A program made the translations under genes and the position numbers. From NCBI GenBank assembly GCA_018814305.1, contig JAHJAA010000030.1, forward strand, positions 1 to 64,000: a stretch of DNA of 64,000 bases. The letters run 5' to 3'. Positions 8,375-17,292 of the stretch are shown here, piece after piece (position 1 is the stretch's first letter; the number at the start of each line of letters is the position of its first letter). Source of the DNA: Pseudomonadota bacterium (GTDB lineage Bacteria; Desulfobacterota; Desulfobulbia; Desulfobulbales; JAGXFP01). The notes beneath the pieces are model-generated. The model was not told the DNA's origin. It saw only the letters and a program-made list of their open reading frames with translations, and did no database searches.

Positions 8375-11300
8375 TTTTGCCGCCAGTGATGAACTGGCCG
8401 GCTTCCGCCTCAAACGGCTGGAGGTCTATAACTGGGGCACCTTCCATAACCGGGTCTGGGCCATCGAGCCTCAGGGCAAGAACTGTCTGCTCACCGGGGA
8501 TATCGGTTCCGGCAAATCGACCCTGGTCGATGCGATTACCACCTTGCTGGTCCCGGCCCAGCGCATATCTTACAACAAGGCGGCCGGGGCCGACAGCCGG
8601 GAAAGGAGTCTGCGTTCTTACGTGCTCGGTTATTACAAATCCGAGCGCAGCGCTTCCGGCCAATCTTCAAAACCGGTGGCCCTGCGCGACCATAACGACT
8701 ACTCGGTCATCCTCGGGGTCTTCGCCAATAGCGGCTACGGCCAGGAAGTGAGCCTGGCCCAGGTTTTCTGGAGCAAAGACCTGCAGGGCCAACCGGATCG
8801 CTTTTATCTGGTCGCCAACCAGGCCTTGACCATTACCGAGGATTTCGCCAACTTCGGCCCCGATTTAAACCAGTTGCGCAAACGGCTCCGCGACTCGCCC
8901 GAGATTGAACTCTTTAAGAATTTTCCACCTTATGCCGCCGCCTTTCGCCGCCGCTTCGGGATTAACAATGACCAGGCCCTGGAACTGTTTCATCAAACCG
9001 TCTCCCTGAAATCGGTGGGCAATCTGACCGAGTTTGTCCGCACCCACATGCTGGAAAGCGGCGAGATCGGGCCGCGCATCGAGGCCTTGATCGATCATTT
9101 CGACAATTTAAATCGGGCCCATGAAGCGGTGCTCAAGGCCAAAAGACAGGTTAACCTGCTCACCCCGCTGGCGGCGGATTGCCAAAAACACCGGGAATCA
9201 TCGGCCCAGGCCGAGCAATGGCGTTATTGTCGGGACGGGCTGCGGGTCTACTTTGCCGCCCACAAGGCCGCCTTGCTCGACCAACGCCTGGAGAAACTGG
9301 CCGGAGATAAAAATCGCCTCACCCAATCAATAACCAGACTGGATGAGATCCGCCACGCCCAGCTCGGTGACCGCGACCAACTCAAACAAAATATCGTGGC
9401 CAACGGCGGTGACCGCCTGGAGCGGCTAACCATCGAGATCCGCACCACCAACCAGGAAAAGGCCAAACGCGAGAACCAGGCGGCCCGCTACCAGGCCCTG
9501 GCCCAACAGGTCGGCCTGCCCGAACGGCTGGATAACGCCACTTTTTTTGCCAATCTGAACCGCCTCAAAGACCGACACGGTGAGCTTGACCAACAGGAGG
9601 CCGACCTCCAGAATACTGCAACCGAACAAGCCGTGGCCCTGGCGGATCTCAGGCAAAAACACCAGGAACTGACCAGTGAAATCGACTCGCTCAAGAAAAG
9701 GCGGAGTAATATCGATTCCCGCCAAATCAAGATCCGCACCGAAATCTGCGCCGCCCTCAAGCTCGATGAATCGGCGATGCCCTTTGTTGGTGAATTAATC
9801 AAGGTCAACGACGAGGAAAGCGCCTGGGAGGGAGCGGTCGAACGGCTGCTCCACAACTTCGGTCTCTCGTTACTGGTACCGGACCAACATTACCAGGCGG
9901 TTGCCGGGTGGGTGGACCAGACCCGGCTCCAGGGGCGGCTCGTCTACTTCCGGGTCAGAGCTGAGCAGAGCGCCACTCCACCCCCCATCCATCCCCAGTC
10001 ACTGACCGGTAAAATCACCATCAAGCCCGATGCCGAATTTTACGGCTGGCTGGAAGCCGAATTGGCCCGCCGCTTTGATTTTGCCTGCTGCGATTCCCTG
10101 GAGGAGTTTCGCCGGGAGCAACAGGCCATAACCCTGGCCGGGCAAATCAAGACCGGGGGACAACGCCACGAGAAGGATGATCGCTATCATCTGCAAGACC
10201 GTAGTCGGTACATCCTCGGCTGGACCAATGCCCCCAAAATTGCGGCCCTGACCGCTGAGGCCGAAAAACTTGCCAGCGCCATCCAGACTATCGCTGAGCG
10301 AATCAGCGGGCTCCAGCAGCAACTACGTAAACTTTCTGAACAAAAAACCATCCTGGTGCAACTTGGTGAATTTCACGATTACACCGATCTCGACTGGCAG
10401 GAATTGTCCCGCAAAGGGGCGGAACTCGCCAAGGAATTGCAGGATCTGGAGAACGCCTCTAATATCCTCCTGACCCTGCGCGAACAACTCAAGACCCTGG
10501 AAGACGACATCAGCCAAAATGAAAACAAACTCGACGGGGTCAAGCGCGATCGCGCCAAAAATGAAGAGAAACAGGAACAGGCTGAAAAGCAGCTGGCCCT
10601 CTGCCGCCAGACCAGCGCCACCATCCCCGCCCCGGAACAATTGGCCTTGACCGCCCTGCTGACCCCACTCCAGGCAGAGGCCCTGACCAATCAGCAACTT
10701 TCGGTGGAATCATGCGACCACCGGGAACGGGAAATGCGGGACTGGTTGCAGAAAAAAATCGACAACGAAGACCGCCACCTCAAGCACTTAACGGAGCGGA
10801 TCATCAAGGCAATGCAGGGGTTTTGCCACGAATTCCCGCTGGAAACCCAGGATTTCGACGCCAATATCGAGGCCGATGGCGAGTACCTGAAGCTGCTGGA
10901 TCAACTCCAGGCCGACGACCTGCCGCGCTTCGAGAAACGGTTCAAGGAATTACTGAATGAAAATACCATCCGGGAAATCGCCAATTTTCAATCACACCTG
11001 ACCAAGGAGCGCCAGAACATTAAGGAGCGGATCGACCTCATCAATCAATCGCTCACCGATATCGAGTACAACCCGGGCCGCTACATTCTGCTCGAGGCCC
11101 AGATCAGCCCCGATCCGGAAATCCGCGAGTTCCAGCAAAAGCTGCGGGCCTGCACCGAAGGGACCTTGACCGGTTCGGACGATGAGCAGTATGCGGAAAA
11201 CAAATTTTTACAGGTCAAGGAGATCATCGACCGTTTCCGGGGCCGGGAAGGCACCACCGACCTCGATAAACGCTGGATGATCAAGGTCACCGATGTCCGG

Positions 11301-11720
11301 CGCTGGTTCGAGTTCGCCGCCTCGGAGCGCTGGCTGGAGGACCGCAGCGAATATGAACATTACACCGACTCCAGCGGTAAATCCGGCGGCCAGAAGGAAA
11401 AACTGGCCTATACCGTGCTGGCCGCCAGCCTGGCCTACCAATTTGGTCTGGAATGGGGCGCGGTCCGCTCCCGCAGTTTCCGCTTTGTTGTCATCGACGA
11501 GGCCTTTGGCCGAGGCTCGGACGAATCGGCCCGCTACGGCCTCGAGTTATTTGCCAAACTCGGCCTACAACTGCTCATTGTCACCCCGCTCCAAAAAATC
11601 CACATCATTGAACCATATGTCGCCAGTGTCGGTTTTGTCCACAATGAAGAGGGTCGGGAATCGCTGCTCCGAAACCTGACCATTGCCGAGTACCGGGCCG
11701 AAAGGGAGGCCAGAAGCTAG
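8355..11720 (+). CDS. jetC: Wadjet system SMC-like ATPase JetC
   Basis: A 1121-residue SMC/MukB-like ATPase. The N-terminal head has the Walker A GDIGSGKST (48-56). Two long coiled-coil arms rich in Gln, Glu, Lys and Arg flank a central hinge-like domain containing FDFACCDSLEEF. The C-terminal head carries the ABC signature SGKSGGQKEK (near 1006-1016) and the Walker B VVIDEAFGRG (near 1043). ATP cycling drives DNA loop extrusion in characterised Wadjets. The ORF track opens the frame at 8232, inside jetB; ATG 8355 is the better start because it puts the DNA-binding head at the usual distance from the N-terminus. All catalytic motifs are intact, so the motor should be active. Confidence 0.94.
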   Translation: MLNQLLDFAASDELAGFRLKRLEVYNWGTFHNRVWAIEPQGKNCLLTGDIGSGKSTLVDAITTLLVPAQRISYNKAAGADSRERSLRSYVLGYYKSERSASGQSSKPVALRDHNDYSVILGVFANSGYGQEVSLAQVFWSKDLQGQPDRFYLVANQALTITEDFANFGPDLNQLRKRLRDSPEIELFKNFPPYAAAFRRRFGINNDQALELFHQTVSLKSVGNLTEFVRTHMLESGEIGPRIEALIDHFDNLNRAHEAVLKAKRQVNLLTPLAADCQKHRESSAQAEQWRYCRDGLRVYFAAHKAALLDQRLEKLAGDKNRLTQSITRLDEIRHAQLGDRDQLKQNIVANGGDRLERLTIEIRTTNQEKAKRENQAARYQALAQQVGLPERLDNATFFANLNRLKDRHGELDQQEADLQNTATEQAVALADLRQKHQELTSEIDSLKKRRSNIDSRQIKIRTEICAALKLDESAMPFVGELIKVNDEESAWEGAVERLLHNFGLSLLVPDQHYQAVAGWVDQTRLQGRLVYFRVRAEQSATPPPIHPQSLTGKITIKPDAEFYGWLEAELARRFDFACCDSLEEFRREQQAITLAGQIKTGGQRHEKDDRYHLQDRSRYILGWTNAPKIAALTAEAEKLASAIQTIAERISGLQQQLRKLSEQKTILVQLGEFHDYTDLDWQELSRKGAELAKELQDLENASNILLTLREQLKTLEDDISQNENKLDGVKRDRAKNEEKQEQAEKQLALCRQTSATIPAPEQLALTALLTPLQAEALTNQQLSVESCDHREREMRDWLQKKIDNEDRHLKHLTERIIKAMQGFCHEFPLETQDFDANIEADGEYLKLLDQLQADDLPRFEKRFKELLNENTIREIANFQSHLTKERQNIKERIDLINQSLTDIEYNPGRYILLEAQISPDPEIREFQQKLRACTEGTLTGSDDEQYAENKFLQVKEIIDRFRGREGTTDLDKRWMIKVTDVRRWFEFAASERWLEDRSEYEHYTDSSGKSGGQKEKLAYTVLAASLAYQFGLEWGAVRSRSFRFVVIDEAFGRGSDESARYGLELFAKLGLQLLIVTPLQKIHIIEPYVASVGFVHNEEGRESLLRNLTIAEYRAEREARS

Positions 11721-12905
11721 ATGGGGCGCTGGACCACGGCCAAAGACCTTAAGGACCGCTTGCAGCGGGAGTGGGACCGCGGCCGGATTCTCGCCGCCCA
11801 ACTGGCTGAGGAACCATTTTTCCCCTACCGCATCCCCCTGCGCCACCCCGGCGCCGGCGAACTTGGCAACTCCTTTGCCGAGGCAAGGGAATGGCAGGAG
11901 AAGATCATCAGCCAAAGCAAGGACGGGACCGGCCACGGCTACGAACTGGAATGGCGCGAGATCAACCACCGCCAGCTCGGCCGTAACAAGATTGCCGTCG
12001 CCGCGCTCTTCAGCCGGCCCGACGATGGTTTGGAATTTATTGGTAAAACAAGAGAAGCCGAGCAATTCCTGCAACTCTGCGCTGAGGTTCTCAAGACTTA
12101 CCCCGAACTGCGGCCCTGGCTCAGCTCAAAACCAATCCAGGCCCTGGCCCACGCGGCAGTATGGCCGAAGCTCTCTGGGATAATCACCTTTCTCCAAGCC
12201 AACCCCAGACCCGCCATCTACCTCCGCCAACTTGATGTTGCCGGGGTCGACACCAAGTTCATCGAAAAACATAAAAAGCTCCTGAGCGAACTGCTGGATA
12301 TCATCCTGCCCGACGCCGGAATTGATCAGAACTTTACCGGTGGCACAGGTTTTGAGCAACGCTACGGCTTTCAGGCCAAACCAATACAGATCCGCTTCCG
12401 TTTACTGGATCCTGATCTCTCCATTTCCGGACTCTCAGACCTCCAGATCCCAGTGGCGGATTTTGCCAAGCTCCAGTTGCCGGTCAAACAAATTTTCATT
12501 ACCGAGAACCTGATAAACGGTCTGGCTTTTCCATATCTCGCACAGTCACTGGTGATCTTCGGGCTGGGCTATGGCCTCGACCGATTGGCGGGGATCAACT
12601 GGCTTCAGGACAAGACCATCTATTATTGGGGCGACATTGACACCCACGGCTTCGCGATGCTCGATCAGATTCGCACCTATTTCCCGCAAACCATCTCGCT
12701 CCTGATGGATCGGAATACCGTCCTGCAACATCAGGAGCAATGGGGCCATGAGCAGAGCCCGGCCAACAGAGAGCTCCCCCGTCTGAATGAGGCTGAGACC
12801 CAACTCTATAACGATCTTAGAAACAATCAATTCACCAAGGCACTACGTCTTGAACAGGAGAAAATATCGTATACCTTTTTACAATCCGCATTAAAAAAGC
12901 TGTAA
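11721..12905 (+). CDS. jetD: Wadjet system TOPRIM nuclease JetD (DUF3322/DUF2220)
   Basis: This 394-residue protein is the nuclease of the Wadjet complex. The N-terminal half matches DUF3322 and contacts DNA and the complex; the C-terminal half is a TOPRIM (DUF2220) domain. The metal-binding residues are present: E262 in ITENLINGLAFP and D305/D307 in WGDIDTHGFAMLDQIR. JetD cleaves circular DNA once loop extrusion stalls on a small closed substrate, which is how chromosomes are spared. The ATG follows directly on the jetC stop (TAGATG), so expression must be coupled. It is the last gene of the cluster. Confidence 0.93.
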   Translation: MGRWTTAKDLKDRLQREWDRGRILAAQLAEEPFFPYRIPLRHPGAGELGNSFAEAREWQEKIISQSKDGTGHGYELEWREINHRQLGRNKIAVAALFSRPDDGLEFIGKTREAEQFLQLCAEVLKTYPELRPWLSSKPIQALAHAAVWPKLSGIITFLQANPRPAIYLRQLDVAGVDTKFIEKHKKLLSELLDIILPDAGIDQNFTGGTGFEQRYGFQAKPIQIRFRLLDPDLSISGLSDLQIPVADFAKLQLPVKQIFITENLINGLAFPYLAQSLVIFGLGYGLDRLAGINWLQDKTIYYWGDIDTHGFAMLDQIRTYFPQTISLLMDRNTVLQHQEQWGHEQSPANRELPRLNEAETQLYNDLRNNQFTKALRLEQEKISYTFLQSALKKL

Positions 12906-13160
12906 AAAAGACCAGGAATGAAAGGAGATACGCTTATTCCAAGTGAACTTTAATAAGTTGATTTAAAAACTATGTGACAGCACTTCACGTCAAGCAATCA
13001 AGGCCTAAATGCATTCACCTGAAGCTCCTTTATAACCTTGAAATGCTTGACGTTGCTTGAAGCAAGGATCATATTATTTTCAACTGCTGTTGCTTGAATT
13101 CAATCGATCCCTTGCGGTGCCCCTTACCTCACATCGGCCAAAAGAATGCCTATCCAGGAC
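12906..13160. other. Intergenic region after the Wadjet cluster
   Basis: With the terminator that follows, this fills the gap between convergent jetD and the octaheme cytochrome gene. It holds a strong long-loop inverted repeat (12988-13052) and two further TTGCTTGAA copies (near 13053 and 13090). No gene is supported here. Confidence 0.5.
12988..13052. repeat. Inverted repeat with 16-bp arms downstream of jetD
   Basis: CGTCAAGCAATCAAGG (12988-13003) is nearly perfectly complementary to CCTTGAAATGCTTGACG (13036-13052) across a 32-nt loop. Shorter copies of its core (GCTTGAAGC, TTGCTTGAA) follow. It has no T-run. It may be a transcript-end structure for the jet operon, a protein binding site, or the remnant of a mobile element end. 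Confidence 0.55.
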
Positions 13161-13196
13161 AAAAAAAGGGAGCGCCCCAGCAGGAGCACTCCCTTT
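13161..13196 (-). terminator. Rho-independent terminator of the octaheme cytochrome gene
   Basis: On the minus strand AAAAGGGAG pairs with CTCCCTTTT and is followed by seven T. It lies 30 bp beyond the stop codon of the cytochrome gene and could also stop readthrough from jetD. Confidence 0.8.
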
Positions 13197-13225
13197 TCAT
13201 CATTGAATCCGATACCAGATTTCTA

Positions 13226-14440
13226 TTACTTCCCCGCCATCTCCTTAATCATCCTAGCAGCCTCATGCTTGATCTCCACCAGATCTTTCTTCATCTCAGC
13301 CAGACCATACCAGGTGGTGTAATCCGGGTTCATATGGAAAGCTCCCTGGAAGGCCCGCATCCGGTGCTCCAGGAACATCACATAGAGGGTCTGCTCCACC
13401 GGGGTAATCGCATCATAGAAGGTCAAGAGATCCGGGTAGGCCGCCTTGCCGGCTTCAGGCTTAATAATCCCCTTGGTATAGAGATCGGCGACAATCTCGA
13501 TGGCCTCTGCCATCAACTTATCGGCCTCCTTGATCATGTTATCGGCACTGGCCAGATTTGATTCGGCATAGGTTTTACTGTGACACTTGCTGCAGACCTT
13601 GACCATCCGGTCCCGCTCGGCTTGCCATTCTTCCTTGGTAAGCCTTGCCACCATTCCAGCCTTGACCACTTCCAGACGAGCCGTCGGCTTTCCTTCCGGA
13701 TCAAGAACATGAAGCCCCTTTAAGATCGTAGCCCGATAGCCCATCCACTCTTGATCATCTTCGGGCAAGCGAACCGCCAGGAAGCCCCAGGAGGTCATAA
13801 CCCGATGATTACCGTTTTCCATATGACAGGTCTGGCAGGTTGGAGCTCGACCGGTGTCACCTTCAGTCTGGTAGATCACCCCATGCTTGGATCCGGACCA
13901 CATCTCCCACTGGGGATGATCAAAGCCCATATGACAGGTCCGACAGGCCTCGGGCCGCTTGGCCTCAGCCTTGGAAAATTTATGCCGCGTATGACAGGAA
14001 TCACAGGGCGAGCCGTAGCGAGAAGCGGCCTTGGTGGCTTCATCCCGTACCCCGATCTTATGACATCCGCCACATCCCTTCATCCCCTGGATATAGGGAT
14101 GGGGTTGAATACCGGTCTTGGGCATGGCATCCATGGCAATCCAGGCGGCCATATGTTTGCCGCTCATGTACTGCTCATGCTGGGTTTCATGGCATTGTTG
14201 GCAGGTCTTTTCATCGGGCATCTTCACTTTGGCAAAGTCATCCTGCCCCAGATGGTCTGTCCCGTGACAACTGGAGCAATCCACTGAGCCGGATTTCCCC
14301 ATTTCACCGGCCAGAAAATCTTTGACCACGTTAGGCGTGATCTCCCGGTGACAGGTAATACAGGTGCTCTCGGCAGCTGCAACCAGCCCCGGCAGCCCCA
14401 AGAAGAAAACGGCAACCATCAGCAAAATACCTTTCTTCAT
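13226..14440 (-). CDS. Octaheme cytochrome c of the hydroxylamine oxidoreductase family
   Basis: The 404-residue product has a Sec signal peptide (cleavage near residue 23) and exactly eight CxxCH motifs at 27, 55, 80, 123, 146, 166, 202 and 283, the number and spacing pattern of the HAO family. The fourth (CGGCH) corresponds by order to the catalytic heme. In anaerobes such proteins more often reduce nitrite or hydroxylamine than oxidise hydroxylamine; the direction depends on a crosslinking tyrosine in the C-terminal part, and I cannot decide whether DYTTWYG supplies it. There is no C-terminal membrane anchor, and no quinol-oxidising partner gene is adjacent. GGGAGAAGAA precedes the ATG. 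A CRP/FNR-type palindrome lies upstream, fitting control by nitrogen oxides or anaerobiosis. Confidence 0.85.
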   Translation of the reverse strand: MKKGILLMVAVFFLGLPGLVAAAESTCITCHREITPNVVKDFLAGEMGKSGSVDCSSCHGTDHLGQDDFAKVKMPDEKTCQQCHETQHEQYMSGKHMAAWIAMDAMPKTGIQPHPYIQGMKGCGGCHKIGVRDEATKAASRYGSPCDSCHTRHKFSKAEAKRPEACRTCHMGFDHPQWEMWSGSKHGVIYQTEGDTGRAPTCQTCHMENGNHRVMTSWGFLAVRLPEDDQEWMGYRATILKGLHVLDPEGKPTARLEVVKAGMVARLTKEEWQAERDRMVKVCSKCHSKTYAESNLASADNMIKEADKLMAEAIEIVADLYTKGIIKPEAGKAAYPDLLTFYDAITPVEQTLYVMFLEHRMRAFQGAFHMNPDYTTWYGLAEMKKDLVEIKHEAARMIKEMAGK

Positions 14441-14478
14441 TTCTTCTCCCTCACTCTGTACTTAATAAAAAGAACGGC

Positions 14479-14494
14479 GATACCAAAGCGTATC
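14479..14494. promoter_or_regulatory. Dyad GATAC-N6-GTATC near the cytochrome start
   Basis: A perfect five-base dyad about 40 bp upstream of the octaheme cytochrome ATG. The position would suit an operator for a repressor or response regulator; no regulator can be named. Confidence 0.3.
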
Positions 14495-14575
14495 AATAAG
14501 ACAAAACTAATCTCAAGCAAATTTCCGTTCCAGCTGATTCACGGTCACCATATCCTATTGCCCCCGGGCATTTCC

Positions 14576-14589
14576 TTGACTTAAATCAA
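14576..14589. promoter_or_regulatory. Candidate CRP/FNR-family (FNR, DNR or HcpR type) binding site
   Basis: TTGACTTAAATCAA has the TTGA(T/C)-N4-(A/G)TCAA form bound by FNR, DNR/NnrR and related HcpR proteins. It lies 136 bp from the cytochrome ATG and 183 bp from the kinase start. HcpR-type regulation of nitrogen-oxide genes is common in sulfate reducers; the assignment here is by pattern only. Confidence 0.45.
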
Positions 14590-14669
14590 CTGGTATCAAT
14601 TAGAAAACAGCCCGAGGGTTTTTCCAGGCAGATTTCCATGATCATCAGTTGCAATTCCCTCAGATCCCT

Positions 14670-14698
14670 GAGTACAATGTCTCAAAACACGTGTACTC
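14670..14698. promoter_or_regulatory. Dyad GAGTACA-N15-TGTACTC upstream of the hybrid kinase
   Basis: Two perfect seven-base half-sites face each other, and a third GTACTC follows at 14703-14708. It sits about 75 bp upstream of the kinase start codon and may be an operator. Confidence 0.3.
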
Positions 14699-14772
14699 TT
14701 GGGTACTCACGACTGAAGGCCAATCAAATAAATTGTGAACTTTAAAATCGTTGAACATAAGGCCACTCCCCG

Positions 14773-17292
14773 GTGAAACCACCTATCGCCACTTCCCTCC
14801 CCCAAAGGGATCAAACAACAAAACGATTTTCTCTCGGCCGGCACTCTCTGTCTCGACAGGCCCTCTTTGGAATGGCCCTCCGCATAACCCTGATCATTAT
14901 CTTTGCCACCAGCCTAAGCTATTGGCATATGCACAACACCCTTCGCGCCACCATTTTCAAAAATCTGTCAACCTATGTCAACCTGCGTGGCAAGCTGGAG
15001 AGTGAGCAATTCCTGTTGGCTGAACGACAGAGCACCCTGCTACGCGATGAATTTCTGCGACGACTGGAGGCAATCGGCGATTATGACCCCCAAGATGAAT
15101 TTGACCAGATTTTCGTCCGCGAGTCCGATGGATTAATTAGAGTTCGGCCCGAGATCAATGACCATCGTCATCATGCCACAGCCTATCTCCGCAATGACGT
15201 TCTTCTCACCCCAGATCTGCGCCGGCGTTTTTTTATCGGATGGCAACTCATGGACCAATGGGGACCAATGCTGACCAATCGATTTTTCAGTGGCTTCATG
15301 AATATGCCGGAACAGTTGTCGATAAACTTCTGCCCCTCAGCCGACTGGGGAAGGTCTGCAACCCCCGAAACTGACATCACCATTTACGAGACGGTTTGGG
15401 GCTCGACGATTGAAAAAAACCCATGGCGACTCCCCTTCTGGACTACGGTGTACTACGATCCCGGGGCTACGGCCTGGATGGTTTCCCGGGTAACTCCCGG
15501 CGACTACCAAGGGCGGTGGGTGGTGACCGGCGGCCAGGATGTGGAGATATCCGATCTGATCAATCGAGCGACCGCCAACCCTATCATGGAGGGCACCTGG
15601 AACTATATTGTTGACACCCAGGGCAACCTGATCGCCCATCCAGACCTGACGGCCAAAATAGCTCAGGCCGGAGGCAACCTCCAGGTCAATCAACTCGGTG
15701 ATCAACGGTTAATCGAGATGGTCAAGGCGGTGTTGAACTCAAAGGACAAGAATACCCACACCCTCGAGCTTCCAGAATTGGATATCTTTTTAGGGGTCAC
15801 CCAGATCAGTGGACCAGGATGGTATTTCGTCACCGTCTACCCAAAAAGATTAATTACTGCGCAAATCTTACCCACTGCGCGCATTTTCCTGTTAGTTGGC
15901 TTTGCCACACTCCTGCTGGAACTCCTCATCATGGCAACCATATTGCGGCGGCGAATCGCTATTCCTATCGCCCAAGCAGTATCGGCCACCGAACAGATCA
16001 GTCATGGCGATTTCAAGGTCAGATTGAACTCGGAACGCAATGACGAACTGGGGATTCTAGCCGCCTCAGTCAATCGCATGGCAGAAGAAGTCGGCGAACG
16101 TGATGCCACCTTAACTCGACAATTTAACGAGCTCAAGGAGGCCAAGCAGATCCAGCAAGAACAGCAGAAGCACGAATGTATCGGCACCCTGGCTGGCGGC
16201 ATAGCCCACGACTTCAACAACATTCTGAGTGCCATCATAGGGTACACTGACCTGGCTATGTTGAGAGAGAAAAGAGATGAGGAGTGGCGAAATGACCTGC
16301 AAGAAGTCCTCAATGCTTCAAGCAGAGCGACGACCCTGGTACGTCAAATTCTAACCGTCAGCCGCAGGCAACAACATGAAAAAGTTCCGGTATTCATCTC
16401 TGTGATAGTAAAAGAGGCCTTGAAGTTATTGCGTGCAACCATCCCGTCGACCATTGAGATTCGTCAAGACATTATCCCCCCCGCACCGGTCCTTGCCACC
16501 CCAGGACAAATCCATCAAGTGGTCATGAATCTCTGTACCAATGCCTATCAATCTATGATGGAGACTGGCGGCATATTGAGTGTTACCCTTGAGGAACTGA
16601 CCCTTGAGCCAACCTCAACCTTGGGGATCAATCTCCCACCAGGCAGATACGCACTCTTATCCGTCAGTGATACCGGACATGGAATGGATGAAGAAACCAT
16701 GTCCAAAATTTTTGATCCATATTACACAACTAAGGAGCATGGTAAAGGAACAGGCTTAGGGCTGGCGGTAGCTCAAAGCATTATCGAAAGCCACAATGGA
16801 CGAATAACGGTAAAGAGCACCCCCGACCAGGGTGCCTTCTTTAGGGTTTATCTGCCTTTGACCATAGAAGAAGTTTCAACAGATAGAATCAACAGAACTC
16901 CAACCACTCCCATTAATCAAGGTCATGGTATAATAATGGTTGTGGACGATGAAAGTTCTCTCCGCAAACTCTTGAGTCAAGCTCTAACCCTCGGCGGATA
17001 CCAGGTTGACACGTATGCAAATGGACGTGATGCCTGGAAGGCCCTATCCCATACCCCCCACCACTGGGACCTCATAATCACGGATCAGACCATGCCGGAA
17101 ATGACCGGTGATCAACTGGCAGCCAAGGCCTTGACGATCCAACCTGATCTACCCATCATCCTCTGTTCCGGGTACAGCGCAACTCTAAAACTTGACCAGT
17201 TAAAGACAGACCGGATTTCCTATGTGGAAAAACCCCTAGAAATCAATGAACTCTTATCACTCATCGCTAAAATCTTGCCGGCAAAAAACTGA
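14773..17292 (+). CDS. Hybrid sensor histidine kinase with Cache-like sensor, HAMP and receiver domains
   Basis: The 839-residue protein has a membrane helix at about 36-55, a large periplasmic sensor (about 56-370) of Cache type, a second helix at about 373-396, and a HAMP linker. The kinase core shows the H-box GGIAHDFNN (phosphorylatable His near 479), DTGHGMDEE and GTGLGLAV. A C-terminal receiver (about 715-838) contains VVDDE and the phospho-acceptor Asp in ITDQTMPEM. No output regulator is adjacent, so the signal must pass to a gene elsewhere. The GTG start has a weak binding site; an ATG at residue 35 would remove only the cytoplasmic tail. It is divergent from the octaheme cytochrome, which hints at, but does not prove, a shared signal. 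Confidence 0.85.
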   Translation: MKPPIATSLPQRDQTTKRFSLGRHSLSRQALFGMALRITLIIIFATSLSYWHMHNTLRATIFKNLSTYVNLRGKLESEQFLLAERQSTLLRDEFLRRLEAIGDYDPQDEFDQIFVRESDGLIRVRPEINDHRHHATAYLRNDVLLTPDLRRRFFIGWQLMDQWGPMLTNRFFSGFMNMPEQLSINFCPSADWGRSATPETDITIYETVWGSTIEKNPWRLPFWTTVYYDPGATAWMVSRVTPGDYQGRWVVTGGQDVEISDLINRATANPIMEGTWNYIVDTQGNLIAHPDLTAKIAQAGGNLQVNQLGDQRLIEMVKAVLNSKDKNTHTLELPELDIFLGVTQISGPGWYFVTVYPKRLITAQILPTARIFLLVGFATLLLELLIMATILRRRIAIPIAQAVSATEQISHGDFKVRLNSERNDELGILAASVNRMAEEVGERDATLTRQFNELKEAKQIQQEQQKHECIGTLAGGIAHDFNNILSAIIGYTDLAMLREKRDEEWRNDLQEVLNASSRATTLVRQILTVSRRQQHEKVPVFISVIVKEALKLLRATIPSTIEIRQDIIPPAPVLATPGQIHQVVMNLCTNAYQSMMETGGILSVTLEELTLEPTSTLGINLPPGRYALLSVSDTGHGMDEETMSKIFDPYYTTKEHGKGTGLGLAVAQSIIESHNGRITVKSTPDQGAFFRVYLPLTIEEVSTDRINRTPTTPINQGHGIIMVVDDESSLRKLLSQALTLGGYQVDTYANGRDAWKALSHTPHHWDLIITDQTMPEMTGDQLAAKALTIQPDLPIILCSGYSATLKLDQLKTDRISYVEKPLEINELLSLIAKILPAKN

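Larger units (their letters stand above)
14441..14772. other. Divergent regulatory region between cytochrome and kinase genes
   Basis: This 332-bp region must contain promoters for both divergent genes. Three dyads are visible: GATAC-N6-GTATC (14479-14494), the FNR-like TTGACTTAAATCAA (14576-14589), and GAGTACA-N15-TGTACTC (14670-14698) followed by another GTACTC. No open frame of note. Confidence 0.6.

Noticed and set aside
2000-13200. Flanking direct repeats, integrase or tRNA attachment site for the SNF2/Wadjet cluster
   Set aside because: I compared both flanks by eye and found no convincing direct repeat, integrase or tRNA, so island mobility is not claimed.
13094-14287. Plus-strand frames opposite the octaheme cytochrome
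   Set aside because: Shadows of a gene with eight CxxCH motifs; no ribosome binding sites.
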